The notes under the pieces were generated by a model. It saw only the letters and a program-made list of their open reading frames with translations, was not told the DNA's origin and did not search any database. Both the position numbers and the translations under genes were made by a program. This document shows, piece after piece, positions 16,398 through 24,826 of a stretch of 64,000 nt of DNA. Positions within the stretch are counted from its first letter, which is position 1; the number at the start of each line of letters is the position of its first letter. The DNA comes from UKL13-2 sp044229235 (GTDB lineage: Bacteria > Pseudomonadota > Gammaproteobacteria > Burkholderiales > Usitatibacteraceae): assembly GCA_044229235.1 (NCBI GenBank), contig JBGATH010000006.1:62001-126000 (forward strand), in the 5' to 3' direction.

Positions 16398-16907
16398 ATG
16401 GCAAGAAACGATCAGCAGGAAGATAAGGGCGACGGCCTCCGCGAGAAGATGATCTCGGTGAACCGCGTCACCAAAGTGGTGAAGGGCGGCCGGATCCTGG
16501 GCTTCGCGGCGTTGACGGTTGTCGGCGACGGCGACGGTTCCATCGGCATGGGCAAGGGCAAATCGCGAGAGGTGCCGGTTGCGGTGCAAAAAGCGATGGA
16601 AATGGCCCGGCGCAAGCTGGTAAAGATCCCGCTGAAGAATGGCACCCTGCACCATACGGTCGTCGGCAAGCACGGTGGCACCAAGGTGTTCATGCAGCCC
16701 GCAGCGGAAGGTAACGGCATCAAGGCCGGCGGCGCCATGCGCGCGGTGTTCGAAGTGATGGGCATCACCAATGTTTCGGCCAAGTGCCACGGCTCCACCA
16801 ACCCGTACAACGTGGTTCGCGCCACGCTGGACGGCCTGGCCCAGATCAGCCGTCCGTCGGAAATCGCCGCCAAGCGCGGCAAAACCGTTGAAGAAATTCT
16901 CGGTTAA
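16398..16907 (+). CDS. rpsE: 30S ribosomal protein S5 (uS5)
   Basis: The 169-residue product contains the S5 double-stranded RNA-binding domain (NRVTKVVKGGRILGF) and the GHGGTK-like loop region. S5 shapes decoding accuracy in the 30S subunit, and it lies next to rpmD as usual. Confidence 0.99.
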   Translation: MARNDQQEDKGDGLREKMISVNRVTKVVKGGRILGFAALTVVGDGDGSIGMGKGKSREVPVAVQKAMEMARRKLVKIPLKNGTLHHTVVGKHGGTKVFMQPAAEGNGIKAGGAMRAVFEVMGITNVSAKCHGSTNPYNVVRATLDGLAQISRPSEIAAKRGKTVEEILG

Positions 16908-16918
16908 GCGGAGGCAAC

Positions 16919-17104
16919 ATGGCTAATCAGAAAACCATTACCGTCAAGCTCATCAAGAGCACCATCGGCCGACTCGAAGCACACAAGGCGTGCGTACGTG
17001 GCTTGGGCTTGAAAAAGATTCACCAGACCGTCACTGTTATTGATACCCCCGCCAACCGCGGAATGATCAACAAAGTGAGCTACATGCTCGAAGTTGCCGC
17101 CTAA
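16919..17104 (+). CDS. rpmD: 50S ribosomal protein L30 (uL30)
   Basis: The 61-residue product matches bacterial L30 in size and pattern (TITVKLIKSTIGR, then RGLGLKKIHQTV and NRGMINKVSYMLEV). It lies between rpsE and rplO as in other proteobacteria. Confidence 0.98.
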   Translation: MANQKTITVKLIKSTIGRLEAHKACVRGLGLKKIHQTVTVIDTPANRGMINKVSYMLEVAA

Positions 17105-17140
17105 GGTTGGCCAGCGAGCCGGAAAGCAAAGTGAGAAATC

Positions 17141-17587
17141 ATGGAACTGAATAACATCAAGCCCGCTGAGGGTTCGAAAAAGAACCGTCGCCGCGTGGGT
17201 CGCGGCATCGGCTCCGGCCTCGGCAAAACCGCCGGCCGCGGACACAAGGGTCAAAAGTCGCGCTCGGGTGGCTTTCACAAGGTCGGCTTTGAAGGCGGTC
17301 AGATGCCCCTTCAGCGTCGCCTGCCGAAGCGCGGATTCATCTCGCTGACGCGCAACGATACCGCGCAGGTTCGCCTGTCCGAAATCGCCAAGATGCCGGT
17401 TGACACCATTGACCTGCTGGCCCTGAAACAAGCCGGTTTTGTTCCGCACGGCGCGTTGGCTGCCAAGGTCATGCTGTCGGGCAAACTCGACAAGAAAATC
17501 AAGCTGGTCGGCATCGCCGTGACCAAGGGCGCCAAGGCTGCAATCGAAGCCGCTGGCGGCTCGATCGAAGCTGCGCCGCAAGCGTAA
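17141..17587 (+). CDS. rplO: 50S ribosomal protein L15 (uL15)
   Basis: The 148-residue product has the Gly/Arg-rich N-terminal tail (KNRRRVGRGIGSGLGKTAGRG) that penetrates 23S rRNA, and the usual C-terminal domain (VTKGAKAAIEAAGG). It precedes secY. Confidence 0.98.
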   Translation: MELNNIKPAEGSKKNRRRVGRGIGSGLGKTAGRGHKGQKSRSGGFHKVGFEGGQMPLQRRLPKRGFISLTRNDTAQVRLSEIAKMPVDTIDLLALKQAGFVPHGALAAKVMLSGKLDKKIKLVGIAVTKGAKAAIEAAGGSIEAAPQA

Positions 17588-17616
17588 TCAATACTCAGGT
17601 CTGACTGGAAATCGAT

Positions 17617-18936
17617 TTGGCTACAAATCCCCTCGCAGCGATGGGCAAGATGAGCGACCTGAAACGCCGTTTGGTGTTTCTGGTACTGGCGCTTATCGTG
17701 TTCCGCATCGGCACGCATGTGCCGGTCCCGGGTATTGACCCGGTCTCGCTGACGAAGCTGTTTGACACGTCTAGCGGTGGAATCCTGGGCATGTTCAACA
17801 TGTTCTCGGGCGGCGCGCTGTCGCGTTTCTCGGTGTTTGCGCTGGGCATCATGCCGTACATTTCGTCGTCCATCATCATGCAACTGCTGACGGTGGTGTA
17901 CGAGCCGCTGGAAGCCTTGAAGAAAGAAGGCGAAGCCGGGCGCCGCAAGATTACGCAGTACACCCGTTACGGCACGGTCGCATTGGCGCTGTTCCAAGGC
18001 ATCGGCATTTCGATCGCGCTGGAATCGCAGCCGGGTCTGGTGATCGAGCCGGGCATGGCATTTCGCCTGACCACCGTAATCACCCTGCTGAGCGGCACCA
18101 TGTTCCTGATGTGGCTCGGCGAGCAGATTACCGAGCGGGGCGTTGGCAATGGTATTTCGCTGATCATCTTCTCCGGCATCGTCGCGGGCTTGCCCTCGGC
18201 TATCGGCGGCACCCTGGAACTTGCCCGTACCGGCGCAATGTCCATCCCGGTGGTGCTTGGCATCGTGGTGCTGGTGGTGGCAGTGACGTTCCTGGTGGTG
18301 TTTGTCGAACGCGGCCAACGCAAGATTCTGGTGAATTACGCCAAGCGCCAGGTGGGCAACAAGTTGTACGGTGGGCAGTCCTCGCATCTCCCGCTGAAGT
18401 TGAACATGTCGGGCGTGATCCCGCCGATTTTTGCTTCCTCGATCATCCTGTTCCCCGGTACGGCCGCGAGCTGGTTCGGCGAGAGCGACAAGATGACCTG
18501 GCTGAAGGATGTCGGCGCGGCGCTGGCACCAGGACAGCCGCTGTATACGATTCTTTACGCCGCAGCGATTGTTTTTTTCTGTTTCTTCTACACCGCCCTT
18601 GTGTTCAATTCCAAGGAAACGGCCGAGAACCTGAAGAAGAGTGGTGCGTTTGTGCCGGGAATTCGTCCGGGTGAACAGACGGCCCGCTACATCGACAAGA
18701 TTTTGATGCGCCTCACGCTGACCGGTGCGTTTTATATCACGCTGGTTTGCCTGTTGCCTGAGTTTTTGCGCCTGCAGTACAACGTGCCGTTTTACTTTGG
18801 AGGTACGTCGCTGCTGATCATCGTCGTCACCACGATGGATTTTATGGCGCAGCTGCAGGCTTACATGATGTCGCACCAGTACGAGGGATTGCTGAAGAAG
18901 GCCAATTTCAAGGGGTCCGGTTTCCCGGTCCGCTAG
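17617..18936 (+). CDS. secY: SecY, protein-conducting channel subunit
   Basis: The 439-residue product is a standard SecY with ten membrane segments. Landmarks are RIGTHVPVPGID before the plug, ITERGVGNGIS, and the cytosolic loop VERGQRKILVNYAKRQ. It forms the SecYEG translocon with SecE and SecG encoded elsewhere. The start is TTG at 17617, giving the usual N-terminal MATNPLAAMGKM; an ATG at 17641 would drop eight residues and has no ribosome site. The TTG may limit translation of this membrane protein. Confidence 0.97.
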   Translation: MATNPLAAMGKMSDLKRRLVFLVLALIVFRIGTHVPVPGIDPVSLTKLFDTSSGGILGMFNMFSGGALSRFSVFALGIMPYISSSIIMQLLTVVYEPLEALKKEGEAGRRKITQYTRYGTVALALFQGIGISIALESQPGLVIEPGMAFRLTTVITLLSGTMFLMWLGEQITERGVGNGISLIIFSGIVAGLPSAIGGTLELARTGAMSIPVVLGIVVLVVAVTFLVVFVERGQRKILVNYAKRQVGNKLYGGQSSHLPLKLNMSGVIPPIFASSIILFPGTAASWFGESDKMTWLKDVGAALAPGQPLYTILYAAAIVFFCFFYTALVFNSKETAENLKKSGAFVPGIRPGEQTARYIDKILMRLTLTGAFYITLVCLLPEFLRLQYNVPFYFGGTSLLIIVVTTMDFMAQLQAYMMSHQYEGLLKKANFKGSGFPVR

Positions 18937-18964
18937 AGCGATCCAAACAGGTTCAAGAGGGTTA

Positions 18965-19183
18965 ATGGCGAAAGAAGAAACGATCCAGATGCAGGGGGAA
19001 ATTGTGGAAACACTTCCCAATGCAATGTTCCGGGTGAAGTTGGAGAACGGCCACATTGTTCTGGGCCATATCTCCGGAAAAATGCGAATGCACTATATCC
19101 GCATTCTTCCCGGCGACAAGGTGACAGTGGAACTGACGCCTTACGATTTAACAAAAGCACGAATTACCTTCCGCGCCAAGTAA
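18965..19183 (+). CDS. infA: Translation initiation factor IF-1
   Basis: The 72-residue S1/OB-fold protein begins MAKEETIQMQGEIVE and ends LTKARITFRAK, typical of IF-1, which occupies the 30S A site during initiation. Its position between secY and rpmJ is characteristic of betaproteobacteria and a good clue to the source organism. Confidence 0.98.
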   Translation: MAKEETIQMQGEIVETLPNAMFRVKLENGHIVLGHISGKMRMHYIRILPGDKVTVELTPYDLTKARITFRAK

Positions 19184-19209
19184 ACGCGGAAACACAAGGA
19201 GCAAACAAC

Positions 19210-19323
19210 ATGCGAGTTCAAGCATCGGTAAAGAAAATCTGCCGCAACTGCAAATTGGTGCGGCGCAAGGGCGTGCTGCGCGTGATCTGTACGGATCCGC
19301 GTCACAAGCAGCGCCAAGGTTAA
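19210..19323 (+). CDS. rpmJ: 50S ribosomal protein L36 (bL36)
   Basis: The 37-residue protein starts MRVQASVKKICRNCK and ends DPRHKQRQG. It keeps the zinc-binding set (Cys11, Cys14, Cys27, His32), so it is the zinc-containing form. It lies between infA and rpsM. Confidence 0.97.
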   Translation: MRVQASVKKICRNCKLVRRKGVLRVICTDPRHKQRQG

Positions 19324-19347
19324 TTGGATAGGTAAAGAGAGACCACC

Positions 19348-19710
19348 ATGGCTCGTATTGCTGGCGTCAACATCCCCAATCATCAACATACCGAAATTGC
19401 CCTGACGGCGATTTACGGTATCGGTCGCCCGAGCGCGCAGAAGATTTGTGAAGCAGCCGGCGTGAGCCGCTCTGCCAAGATCAAAGATCTGACCGACGGC
19501 GACATGGACAAGCTGCGCGAGCAGATCGCGAAGTTCACCGTCGAAGGTGACCTGCGTCGCGAAATCTCCATGAACATCAAGCGATTGATGGACCTGGGCT
19601 GCTATCGCGGAACCCGCCATCGCAAAGGCTTGCCGGTGCGCGGCCAGCGCACCCGCACCAATGCACGTACCCGCAAGGGCCCGCGCAAAGCCATCCGTTT
19701 GGCGAAGTAA
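19348..19710 (+). CDS. rpsM: 30S ribosomal protein S13 (uS13)
   Basis: The 120-residue product opens MARIAGVNIPNHQH and ends with the basic tail GPRKAIRLAK typical of S13. S13 contacts the P-site tRNA and the 50S subunit from the 30S head. First gene of the classical alpha part of the cluster. Confidence 0.99.
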   Translation: MARIAGVNIPNHQHTEIALTAIYGIGRPSAQKICEAAGVSRSAKIKDLTDGDMDKLREQIAKFTVEGDLRREISMNIKRLMDLGCYRGTRHRKGLPVRGQRTRTNARTRKGPRKAIRLAK

Positions 19711-19732
19711 GTTTTAGACAAGGAAATCAAGC

Positions 19733-20128
19733 ATGGTTAAGCCCACCGCTGCCACACGCGTCCGCAAGAAAGTTAAGAAGAACGTCTCGGAAGGTATCGC
19801 GCACGTTCACGCGTCGTTCAACAACACCATCATCACCATCACTGACCGTCAGGGCAATGCACTGTCCTGGGCAACGTCGGGTGGCGCCGGCTTCAAGGGC
19901 TCGCGCAAATCCACGCCGTTCGCTGCGCAGGTGGCTGCTGAGGCCGCCGGCAAGGCCGCTCAAGAGTGTGGCATCAAGAATCTGGAAGTTCGCATCAAGG
20001 GCCCCGGCCCGGGACGTGAATCCGCCGTACGCGCCCTGAACGCTCTGGGCATCAAAATTTTGTCGATCGCTGACGTGACGCCGGTACCGCATAACGGTTG
20101 CCGCCCACCCAAGCGTCGCCGCATGTAA
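19733..20128 (+). CDS. rpsK: 30S ribosomal protein S11 (uS11)
   Basis: The 131-residue product has the S11 core (GIAHVHASFNNTIITITD) and the C-terminal signature TPVPHNGCRPPKRRR. It lies in the 30S platform. AAGGAA precedes the ATG. Confidence 0.99.
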   Translation: MVKPTAATRVRKKVKKNVSEGIAHVHASFNNTIITITDRQGNALSWATSGGAGFKGSRKSTPFAAQVAAEAAGKAAQECGIKNLEVRIKGPGPGRESAVRALNALGIKILSIADVTPVPHNGCRPPKRRRM

Positions 20129-20146
20129 TCGCAGGGAGAATAGAAC

Positions 20147-20767
20147 GTGGCTCGTTATACTGGTCCAAAATGCAAGCTCTCCCGTCGCGAGGGCACCGAT
20201 CTTTTCCTGAAGAGCGCGCGCCGTCCGCTCGATTCCAAGTGCAAGCTGGAATCGCGCCCCGGTCAGCATGGCTCGAAGCAATCGCGCGTGTCGGAATACG
20301 GCACGCAATTGCGCGAAAAGCAGAAAATCCGCCGCATGTACGGTGTACTGGAGCGTCAGTTCCGCACCTACTTTGCCGAGGCTGAGCGCCGCAAGGGCGC
20401 AACCGGTGAAAACCTGTTGCAGCTCCTCGAGTCGCGCCTCGACAACGCGGTCTATCGCATGGGCTTCGGCTCGACGCGTGCAGAAGCCCGCCAGCTGGTA
20501 TCGCATTGCGCGGTCCAGGTGAACGGCAAGTCGGTGAACATCCCGTCTTACCTGCTCAAGCCGAATGACATCGTCACCCTGCGTGAAAAAGCCCAGAAGC
20601 AGTTGCGCGTGCTGGATTCGCTCAAGCTGGCAGAAGCCAATGGCTTCCCGAGCTGGGTTGAAGTCGACTCCAAGAAATTCTCCGGCGTCTTCAAGACCCT
20701 GCCGGACCGCAGCGAGTTTGCCAACGATATCAACGAGCAACTCGTCGTCGAACTGTATTCCAAGTAA
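20147..20767 (+). CDS. rpsD: 30S ribosomal protein S4 (uS4)
   Basis: The 206-residue product starts at GTG (20147) after GGGAG. It has the N-terminal S4 domain and a C-terminal S4 RNA-binding motif (SRLDNAVYRMGFGSTRAEARQLVSH). S4 nucleates 30S assembly; in E. coli it also represses the alpha operon. A strong hairpin follows at 20780-20806, before rpoA. Confidence 0.98.
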   Translation: MARYTGPKCKLSRREGTDLFLKSARRPLDSKCKLESRPGQHGSKQSRVSEYGTQLREKQKIRRMYGVLERQFRTYFAEAERRKGATGENLLQLLESRLDNAVYRMGFGSTRAEARQLVSHCAVQVNGKSVNIPSYLLKPNDIVTLREKAQKQLRVLDSLKLAEANGFPSWVEVDSKKFSGVFKTLPDRSEFANDINEQLVVELYSK

Positions 20768-20779
20768 TTCGTCTTGTCC

Positions 20780-20806
20780 GGCGCGCCATGGATCCCATGG
20801 TGCGCC
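20780..20806 (+). promoter_or_regulatory. Perfect RNA hairpin between rpsD and rpoA
   Basis: Arms ggcgcgccatgg and ccatggtgcgcc close a 3-base loop. All 12 pairs form in RNA, one of them G-U. No T tract follows, so this is not an ordinary terminator. It could be an RNase processing site or a stabiliser that separates rpoA mRNA from the ribosomal part. Confidence 0.65.
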
Positions 20807-20830
20807 ACCTACATTTAGAGGCCTTCGTCA

Positions 20831-21811
20831 ATGCAAAGCAATGCTACGACCTTCCTGAAGCCCCGCATCATCGACGTGCAAAACATCTCCCCGGCGCATG
20901 CCAAGGTGGTGATGGAGCCGTTCGAGCGCGGCTATGGCCACACGCTGGGCAACGCCCTGCGACGTATCCTGTTGTCCTCGATGCCCGGCTACGCACCCAC
21001 CGAAGTGAAAATCTCCGGCGTGCTGCACGAGTATTCGACCATTGAAGGTGTGCAGGAAGACGTCGTTGACATCATCCTGAACCTGAAGGGCCTGGTGATG
21101 AAGTTGCACAACCGCAACGAAGTCACCCTGAAGCTGAAGAAGGCATCGGCCGGCCCCGTCACCGGTGCCGACATCGAGCAGACCCACGACGTGGAAATCC
21201 TCAATCCGGAACACGTGGTTGCCAACCTGACCGCCGGCGGCAAGCTCGACATGCAGATCAAAGTCGAGAAGGGCCGTGGCTACGTTGCCGCGACCGCGCG
21301 TCGTGGCGACCATGACAACCGCTCCATTGGTTCCATCCTGCTGGATGCATCGTATTCGCCGGTTCGCCGTGTTTCCTACGCCGTCGAAAGCGCGCGCGTT
21401 GAACAGCGCACCGACCTTGATCGTCTGGTGATGGATATCGAAACCAACGGTGCCATCGAGCCGGAAGAAGCCGTGCGCTACGCAGCGCGCGTTCTGGTCG
21501 ACCAGCTGTCCGTCTTCGCCGACCTGCAAGGTACGCCGATGCAGACCGAAGAAGCCAAGTCGCCGCAGATCGATCCGATCCTGCTGCAACCGGTGGACGA
21601 CCTGGAGCTCACCGTTCGCTCGGCAAATTGCCTCAAGGCCGAGAATATCTACTACATCGGCGACCTGATCCAGCGCACCGAAAACGAGCTGCTCAAGACC
21701 CCGAACCTGGGCCGCAAGTCGCTCAACGAAATCAAGGAAGTGCTGGCCTCCAAGGGTCTTACCCTCGGCATGAAGCTGGAAAACTGGCCCGTTGCCGGCG
21801 TGACGAAATAG
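20831..21811 (+). CDS. rpoA: RNA polymerase alpha subunit
   Basis: The 326-residue product has the N-terminal assembly domain (KVVMEPFERGYGHTLGNALRRILLSS) and the C-terminal DNA-binding domain (about 250-320; LRSANCLKAENIYYIGDL-like helices and GRKSLNEIKEVL), normal in length and order. Dimers of alpha scaffold RNA polymerase and contact UP elements and activators. Hairpins lie before and after the gene, so its mRNA level may differ from that of the ribosomal genes. Confidence 0.99.
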   Translation: MQSNATTFLKPRIIDVQNISPAHAKVVMEPFERGYGHTLGNALRRILLSSMPGYAPTEVKISGVLHEYSTIEGVQEDVVDIILNLKGLVMKLHNRNEVTLKLKKASAGPVTGADIEQTHDVEILNPEHVVANLTAGGKLDMQIKVEKGRGYVAATARRGDHDNRSIGSILLDASYSPVRRVSYAVESARVEQRTDLDRLVMDIETNGAIEPEEAVRYAARVLVDQLSVFADLQGTPMQTEEAKSPQIDPILLQPVDDLELTVRSANCLKAENIYYIGDLIQRTENELLKTPNLGRKSLNEIKEVLASKGLTLGMKLENWPVAGVTK

Positions 21812-21822
21812 AAGTAACAGGA

Positions 21823-21840
21823 TCCCCGCCTTCGCGGGGA
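21823..21840. repeat. REP-like GC palindrome after rpoA
   Basis: The stem tccccgc / gcgggga closes a cttc loop. Palindromes of this ccccgccttcgcgggg type recur between genes in many proteobacteria. A related but shorter palindrome (ccccga, gaag, tcgggg) lies at about 26743-26758, after the first RTX gene. Confidence 0.5.
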
Positions 21841-21868
21841 CGACCCGGTTTTAACCAGGTCGTTTTTT
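21841..21868 (+). terminator. Rho-independent terminator between rpoA and rplQ
   Basis: The stem cgacc-ggtt with aacc-ggtcg (one C-A mismatch) is followed at once by TTTTTT. It would stop part of the transcripts leaving rpoA before rplQ, or act as an attenuator. Confidence 0.7.
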
Positions 21869-21888
21869 CAAACCCATAACGACAACAA

Positions 21889-21918
21889 GGCCGGCCCGAA
21901 TTCCCGGGCAAAACGGCC
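21889..21918 (+). promoter_or_regulatory. Two-tier stem-loop in the rplQ leader
   Basis: The outer stem ggccg/cggcc and inner stem gcccg/cgggc enclose a 6-base loop, with an AAAA bulge on one side. It lies 22 bases before the rplQ ATG and just upstream of its AAGGAAA site, a plausible place for translational control. Confidence 0.5.
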
Positions 21919-21940
21919 AAGAGATCAAAAGGAAATCACC

Positions 21941-22339
21941 ATGCGTCATCGTCACGGACTTACCAAGCTGAACAAAACGTCGTCACATCGCCTCGCGATG
22001 TTTCGCAACATGACTAATTCGCTGCTCAAGCACGAAGTCATCAAGACCACGCTGCCCAAGGCCAAGGCCCTGCGCAAAGTGTTCGAACCCATCATCACCC
22101 TCGGCAAAGAACCCACGCTGGCCAACCGCCGCCTCGCCTTCAATCGTCTGCGTGACCGCGACATGGTCACCAAGCTGTTCGACGAACTGGGCCCGCGCTA
22201 CAAGAGCCGTGCTGGCGGCTACATCCGCATCCTGAAGTTTGGCTTCCGCAACGGCGACAACGCACCAATGGCGCTGGTTGAACTGGTTGATCGCCCGGAA
22301 GTCACCGAAGCGCCGACCAAGGAAACGAAGGGCGAATAA
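21941..22339 (+). CDS. rplQ: 50S ribosomal protein L17 (bL17)
   Basis: The 132-residue product opens MRHRHGLTKLNKTSSHR, the standard L17 N-terminus, and has the conserved AGGYIRILKFGFRNGDNAPMA-type C-terminal part. L17 lies near the peptide exit tunnel. It is the last gene of the cluster, with an unusually structured 129-base leader and a terminator at 22361-22388. Confidence 0.98.
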   Translation: MRHRHGLTKLNKTSSHRLAMFRNMTNSLLKHEVIKTTLPKAKALRKVFEPIITLGKEPTLANRRLAFNRLRDRDMVTKLFDELGPRYKSRAGGYIRILKFGFRNGDNAPMALVELVDRPEVTEAPTKETKGE

Positions 22340-22360
22340 GCCAGTCGAATCAGCAGACAG

Positions 22361-22388
22361 AAAAGCCGGGCTTGCCCGGCTTTTTTTT
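22361..22388 (+). terminator. Rho-independent terminator of the ribosomal operon
   Basis: A 10-base-pair stem (aaaagccggg / cccggctttt) with loop cttg continues into eight T residues. Confidence 0.93.
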
Positions 22389-22468
22389 ATTCAGGGGCGG
22401 GTAGCAGGCTGGGAGATTGCTGCTGGACAGCATCGTCATCCCGCACCAAGCCGCAGTACACTTCGAAC

Positions 22469-24628
22469 GTGATTTCGACCATACAACTCCACCGTGATGA
22501 TTTTGTCTGGCTGCTGGGCAGCCTGTGCAACGTCCATCGATTGCCATTCGACGCGCGGCTGGTGCTGTCGCAGTTTCCGCCACCGTATTCGTTCGAAAAA
22601 CTCGCGGAAGCAGCGCGCGCATTAGGACTGGACACGCGAACGGTTACCGCAGACTCGCGTACCCCGCTCGCGGCGATACCCGCGCCATTCATCGCGGTGC
22701 AAAATGAGATGCGGCTTGAAACGCCGGACGACGCGCGCGCGGACGTCGATCCCAAGGAAACCGTGCGATCCGGTTGCGGCGCACTGGTGGTTCGCGTCGA
22801 CGCCGAAAAGGTACTGCTTTTCCCCGCCGGCCAGCAAACGCCCCAAACCATCGACCTCGCAGAATTCGAGGCGCGTTATCTTTCGACGGTGCTGATCGCG
22901 CATCCCACGCAAAAAGCAGTGAAGGATGACGATGCGGAAGAGGCGTCGCGCTTCTTTGGCTTCAAGTGGTTTGTGCCCGAAATTCTCAAGCACAAGAAAA
23001 TCTGGCGGGATGTATTGCTGGCTTCCCTCGTGATCCAGTTGATTGCGCTGGTCACGCCGCTGTGCACCCAGGCGGTGATCGACAAGGTCGTCGTCCATCA
23101 GACGATGAACACACTGTATGTCATCGCATTTGCGCTGGTCATTTTCATGCTCTTCACGGCGGTGCTTACCTGGTTGCGGCAGTACCTCGTGATTCATACT
23201 GGCAACCGGATCGATGCGGCACTCGGCGCAGCAGTTTTTTCAAAGCTCTTTCGCCTGCCGACGCGCTACTACGAAAACCGACCGACTGGCGTGATTGCCG
23301 CGCGCTTGCATGGCATCGAGAGCATTCGCGAGTTCATCACCGGCGCCGCCGTGTCGCTGATCCTCGACCTGCCGTTTCTGGTGATCTTTCTGGCGATCAT
23401 GCTTTATTACAGCGCCATCCTGACGTTGATCACATTGGGCATTGTCGCGCTGATCGGCCTCATGAGTTTCCTGCTAGCCCCTATCTTTCAGGAGCGCCTC
23501 AATCAGCAGTTCCTGCTCGGTGCGCGCAACCAGGCATTCCTGACCGAGTATGTGGCGGGCATTGAAACGGTCAAATCCCTGCAAATGGAACCGCAGCTCA
23601 TCAACAAGTATTCGGACTATTTATCCACCTACCTGCAGGCTGGATTCAGGACGCGGCAATTGGGTAACACCTACAGTACGATTGCCAACGCGCTCGACCA
23701 ATGCATGACCATCCTCATTCTGTGTGTGGGAGCCTGGCTGGTGATGTCGCGGCCGGACTTTACGATCGGCATGCTTGTCGCATTCCAGATGTTCTCGGGT
23801 CGCGTGTCGCAGCCTCTGCTGCGTATCGTTGGCCTGTGGCAGAACTTTCAGCAGACGCAGATTGCGGTCCGCCGCCTTGCCGACATCATGAACGCGCCGG
23901 CTGAGCCCTATTCCGTTGTGCCGCAAACGCAATCAAATGCCCGCGGTGAAATCGAATTTCGTGAGGTCAGTTTCCGCTATCGCGAGGAGCTGCCGTATCT
24001 GTACCAGGGATTGAATCTGAGTATCGAGCCTGGCGAATGTGCAGTCCTGATGGGGCCGTCAGGCTGTGGCAAAAGCACGCTTGCAAAGCTCCTCCAGGGT
24101 TTCTACTTGCCATCGTCGGGCTTGATCCTGATCGACAACAAAGATCATCGTTACCTGGCCGCTAACGAACTGCGAAGCTACTTCGGTGTAGTGCCGCAGG
24201 AAACCCTGCTGTTTTCAGGAACGATCTACGACAACCTCATCATGGCCAATCCCCATGCAACGTTCGATATGGTGGTGCAGGCATGCAAGTTTGCTGAAAT
24301 TCATGAAGTTGTGGAGGCACTTCCCAAGGGCTACCAGACCGAAATCGGTGAGCGTGGTGTGGGTCTGTCCGGCGGACAGCGACAGCGTCTTGCCATAGCG
24401 CGCGCCTTGCTAAAGCGACCAAGGGTGCTGATTTTCGACGAGGCTACAAGCAACTTGGATCCTGAAACGGCCGAGCATTTTGCCAAGACGGTCAACACGC
24501 TTCGCGGCAAGGTGACAATGGTGTTTATCACCCACCAATTGCCAAAATCGCTGCAAGTTGATCACTTTGTTCGGCTGGACGAGATCAGCGGGAGTACACC
24601 GGTGTCATCGTCCCCGGCCGTGCGCTGA
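22469..24628 (+). CDS. Type I secretion ABC transporter (HlyB-like)
   Basis: The 719-residue product has three parts. Residues 1-130 resemble a C39 peptidase fold but the usual catalytic Cys is missing, so it is a C39-like docking domain as in HlyB. A six-helix membrane domain (about 165-440) follows. The ATPase (about 480-710) has Walker A GPSGCGKST near 529, signature LSGGQ near 632, Walker B LIFDEAT and the H-loop His. It should pump unfolded RTX proteins with the HlyD-like protein at 26886 and an outer-membrane TolC encoded elsewhere. The start is a GTG with a weak ribosome site, so the exact N-terminus is less certain. Confidence 0.93.
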   Translation: MISTIQLHRDDFVWLLGSLCNVHRLPFDARLVLSQFPPPYSFEKLAEAARALGLDTRTVTADSRTPLAAIPAPFIAVQNEMRLETPDDARADVDPKETVRSGCGALVVRVDAEKVLLFPAGQQTPQTIDLAEFEARYLSTVLIAHPTQKAVKDDDAEEASRFFGFKWFVPEILKHKKIWRDVLLASLVIQLIALVTPLCTQAVIDKVVVHQTMNTLYVIAFALVIFMLFTAVLTWLRQYLVIHTGNRIDAALGAAVFSKLFRLPTRYYENRPTGVIAARLHGIESIREFITGAAVSLILDLPFLVIFLAIMLYYSAILTLITLGIVALIGLMSFLLAPIFQERLNQQFLLGARNQAFLTEYVAGIETVKSLQMEPQLINKYSDYLSTYLQAGFRTRQLGNTYSTIANALDQCMTILILCVGAWLVMSRPDFTIGMLVAFQMFSGRVSQPLLRIVGLWQNFQQTQIAVRRLADIMNAPAEPYSVVPQTQSNARGEIEFREVSFRYREELPYLYQGLNLSIEPGECAVLMGPSGCGKSTLAKLLQGFYLPSSGLILIDNKDHRYLAANELRSYFGVVPQETLLFSGTIYDNLIMANPHATFDMVVQACKFAEIHEVVEALPKGYQTEIGERGVGLSGGQRQRLAIARALLKRPRVLIFDEATSNLDPETAEHFAKTVNTLRGKVTMVFITHQLPKSLQVDHFVRLDEISGSTPVSSSPAVR

Positions 24629-24826
24629 CGCCAACATGTGGCAACTTCGCGGTAGGCAAGTTAGAGCATTTCCTCAAAAAAATAATTTCGATCAACCCCA
24701 CTTTTTGTGACCTGCAGCACATTCATTTTTCAAAAGCATCGGTAGCATGGCGCGCTTGCCCGTTCAGTTATCTTGAGCGAGGTCAATTCCTAAGAAAATA
24801 CATTAACAAGCATTCCAGGACCGCCG

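Noticed and set aside
17311..19056. Long minus-strand open frame (581 codons) over secY
   Set aside because: It is a codon-bias shadow: secY, rplO and infA on the plus strand are certain, and the product is Arg/His/Gln-rich without domains.
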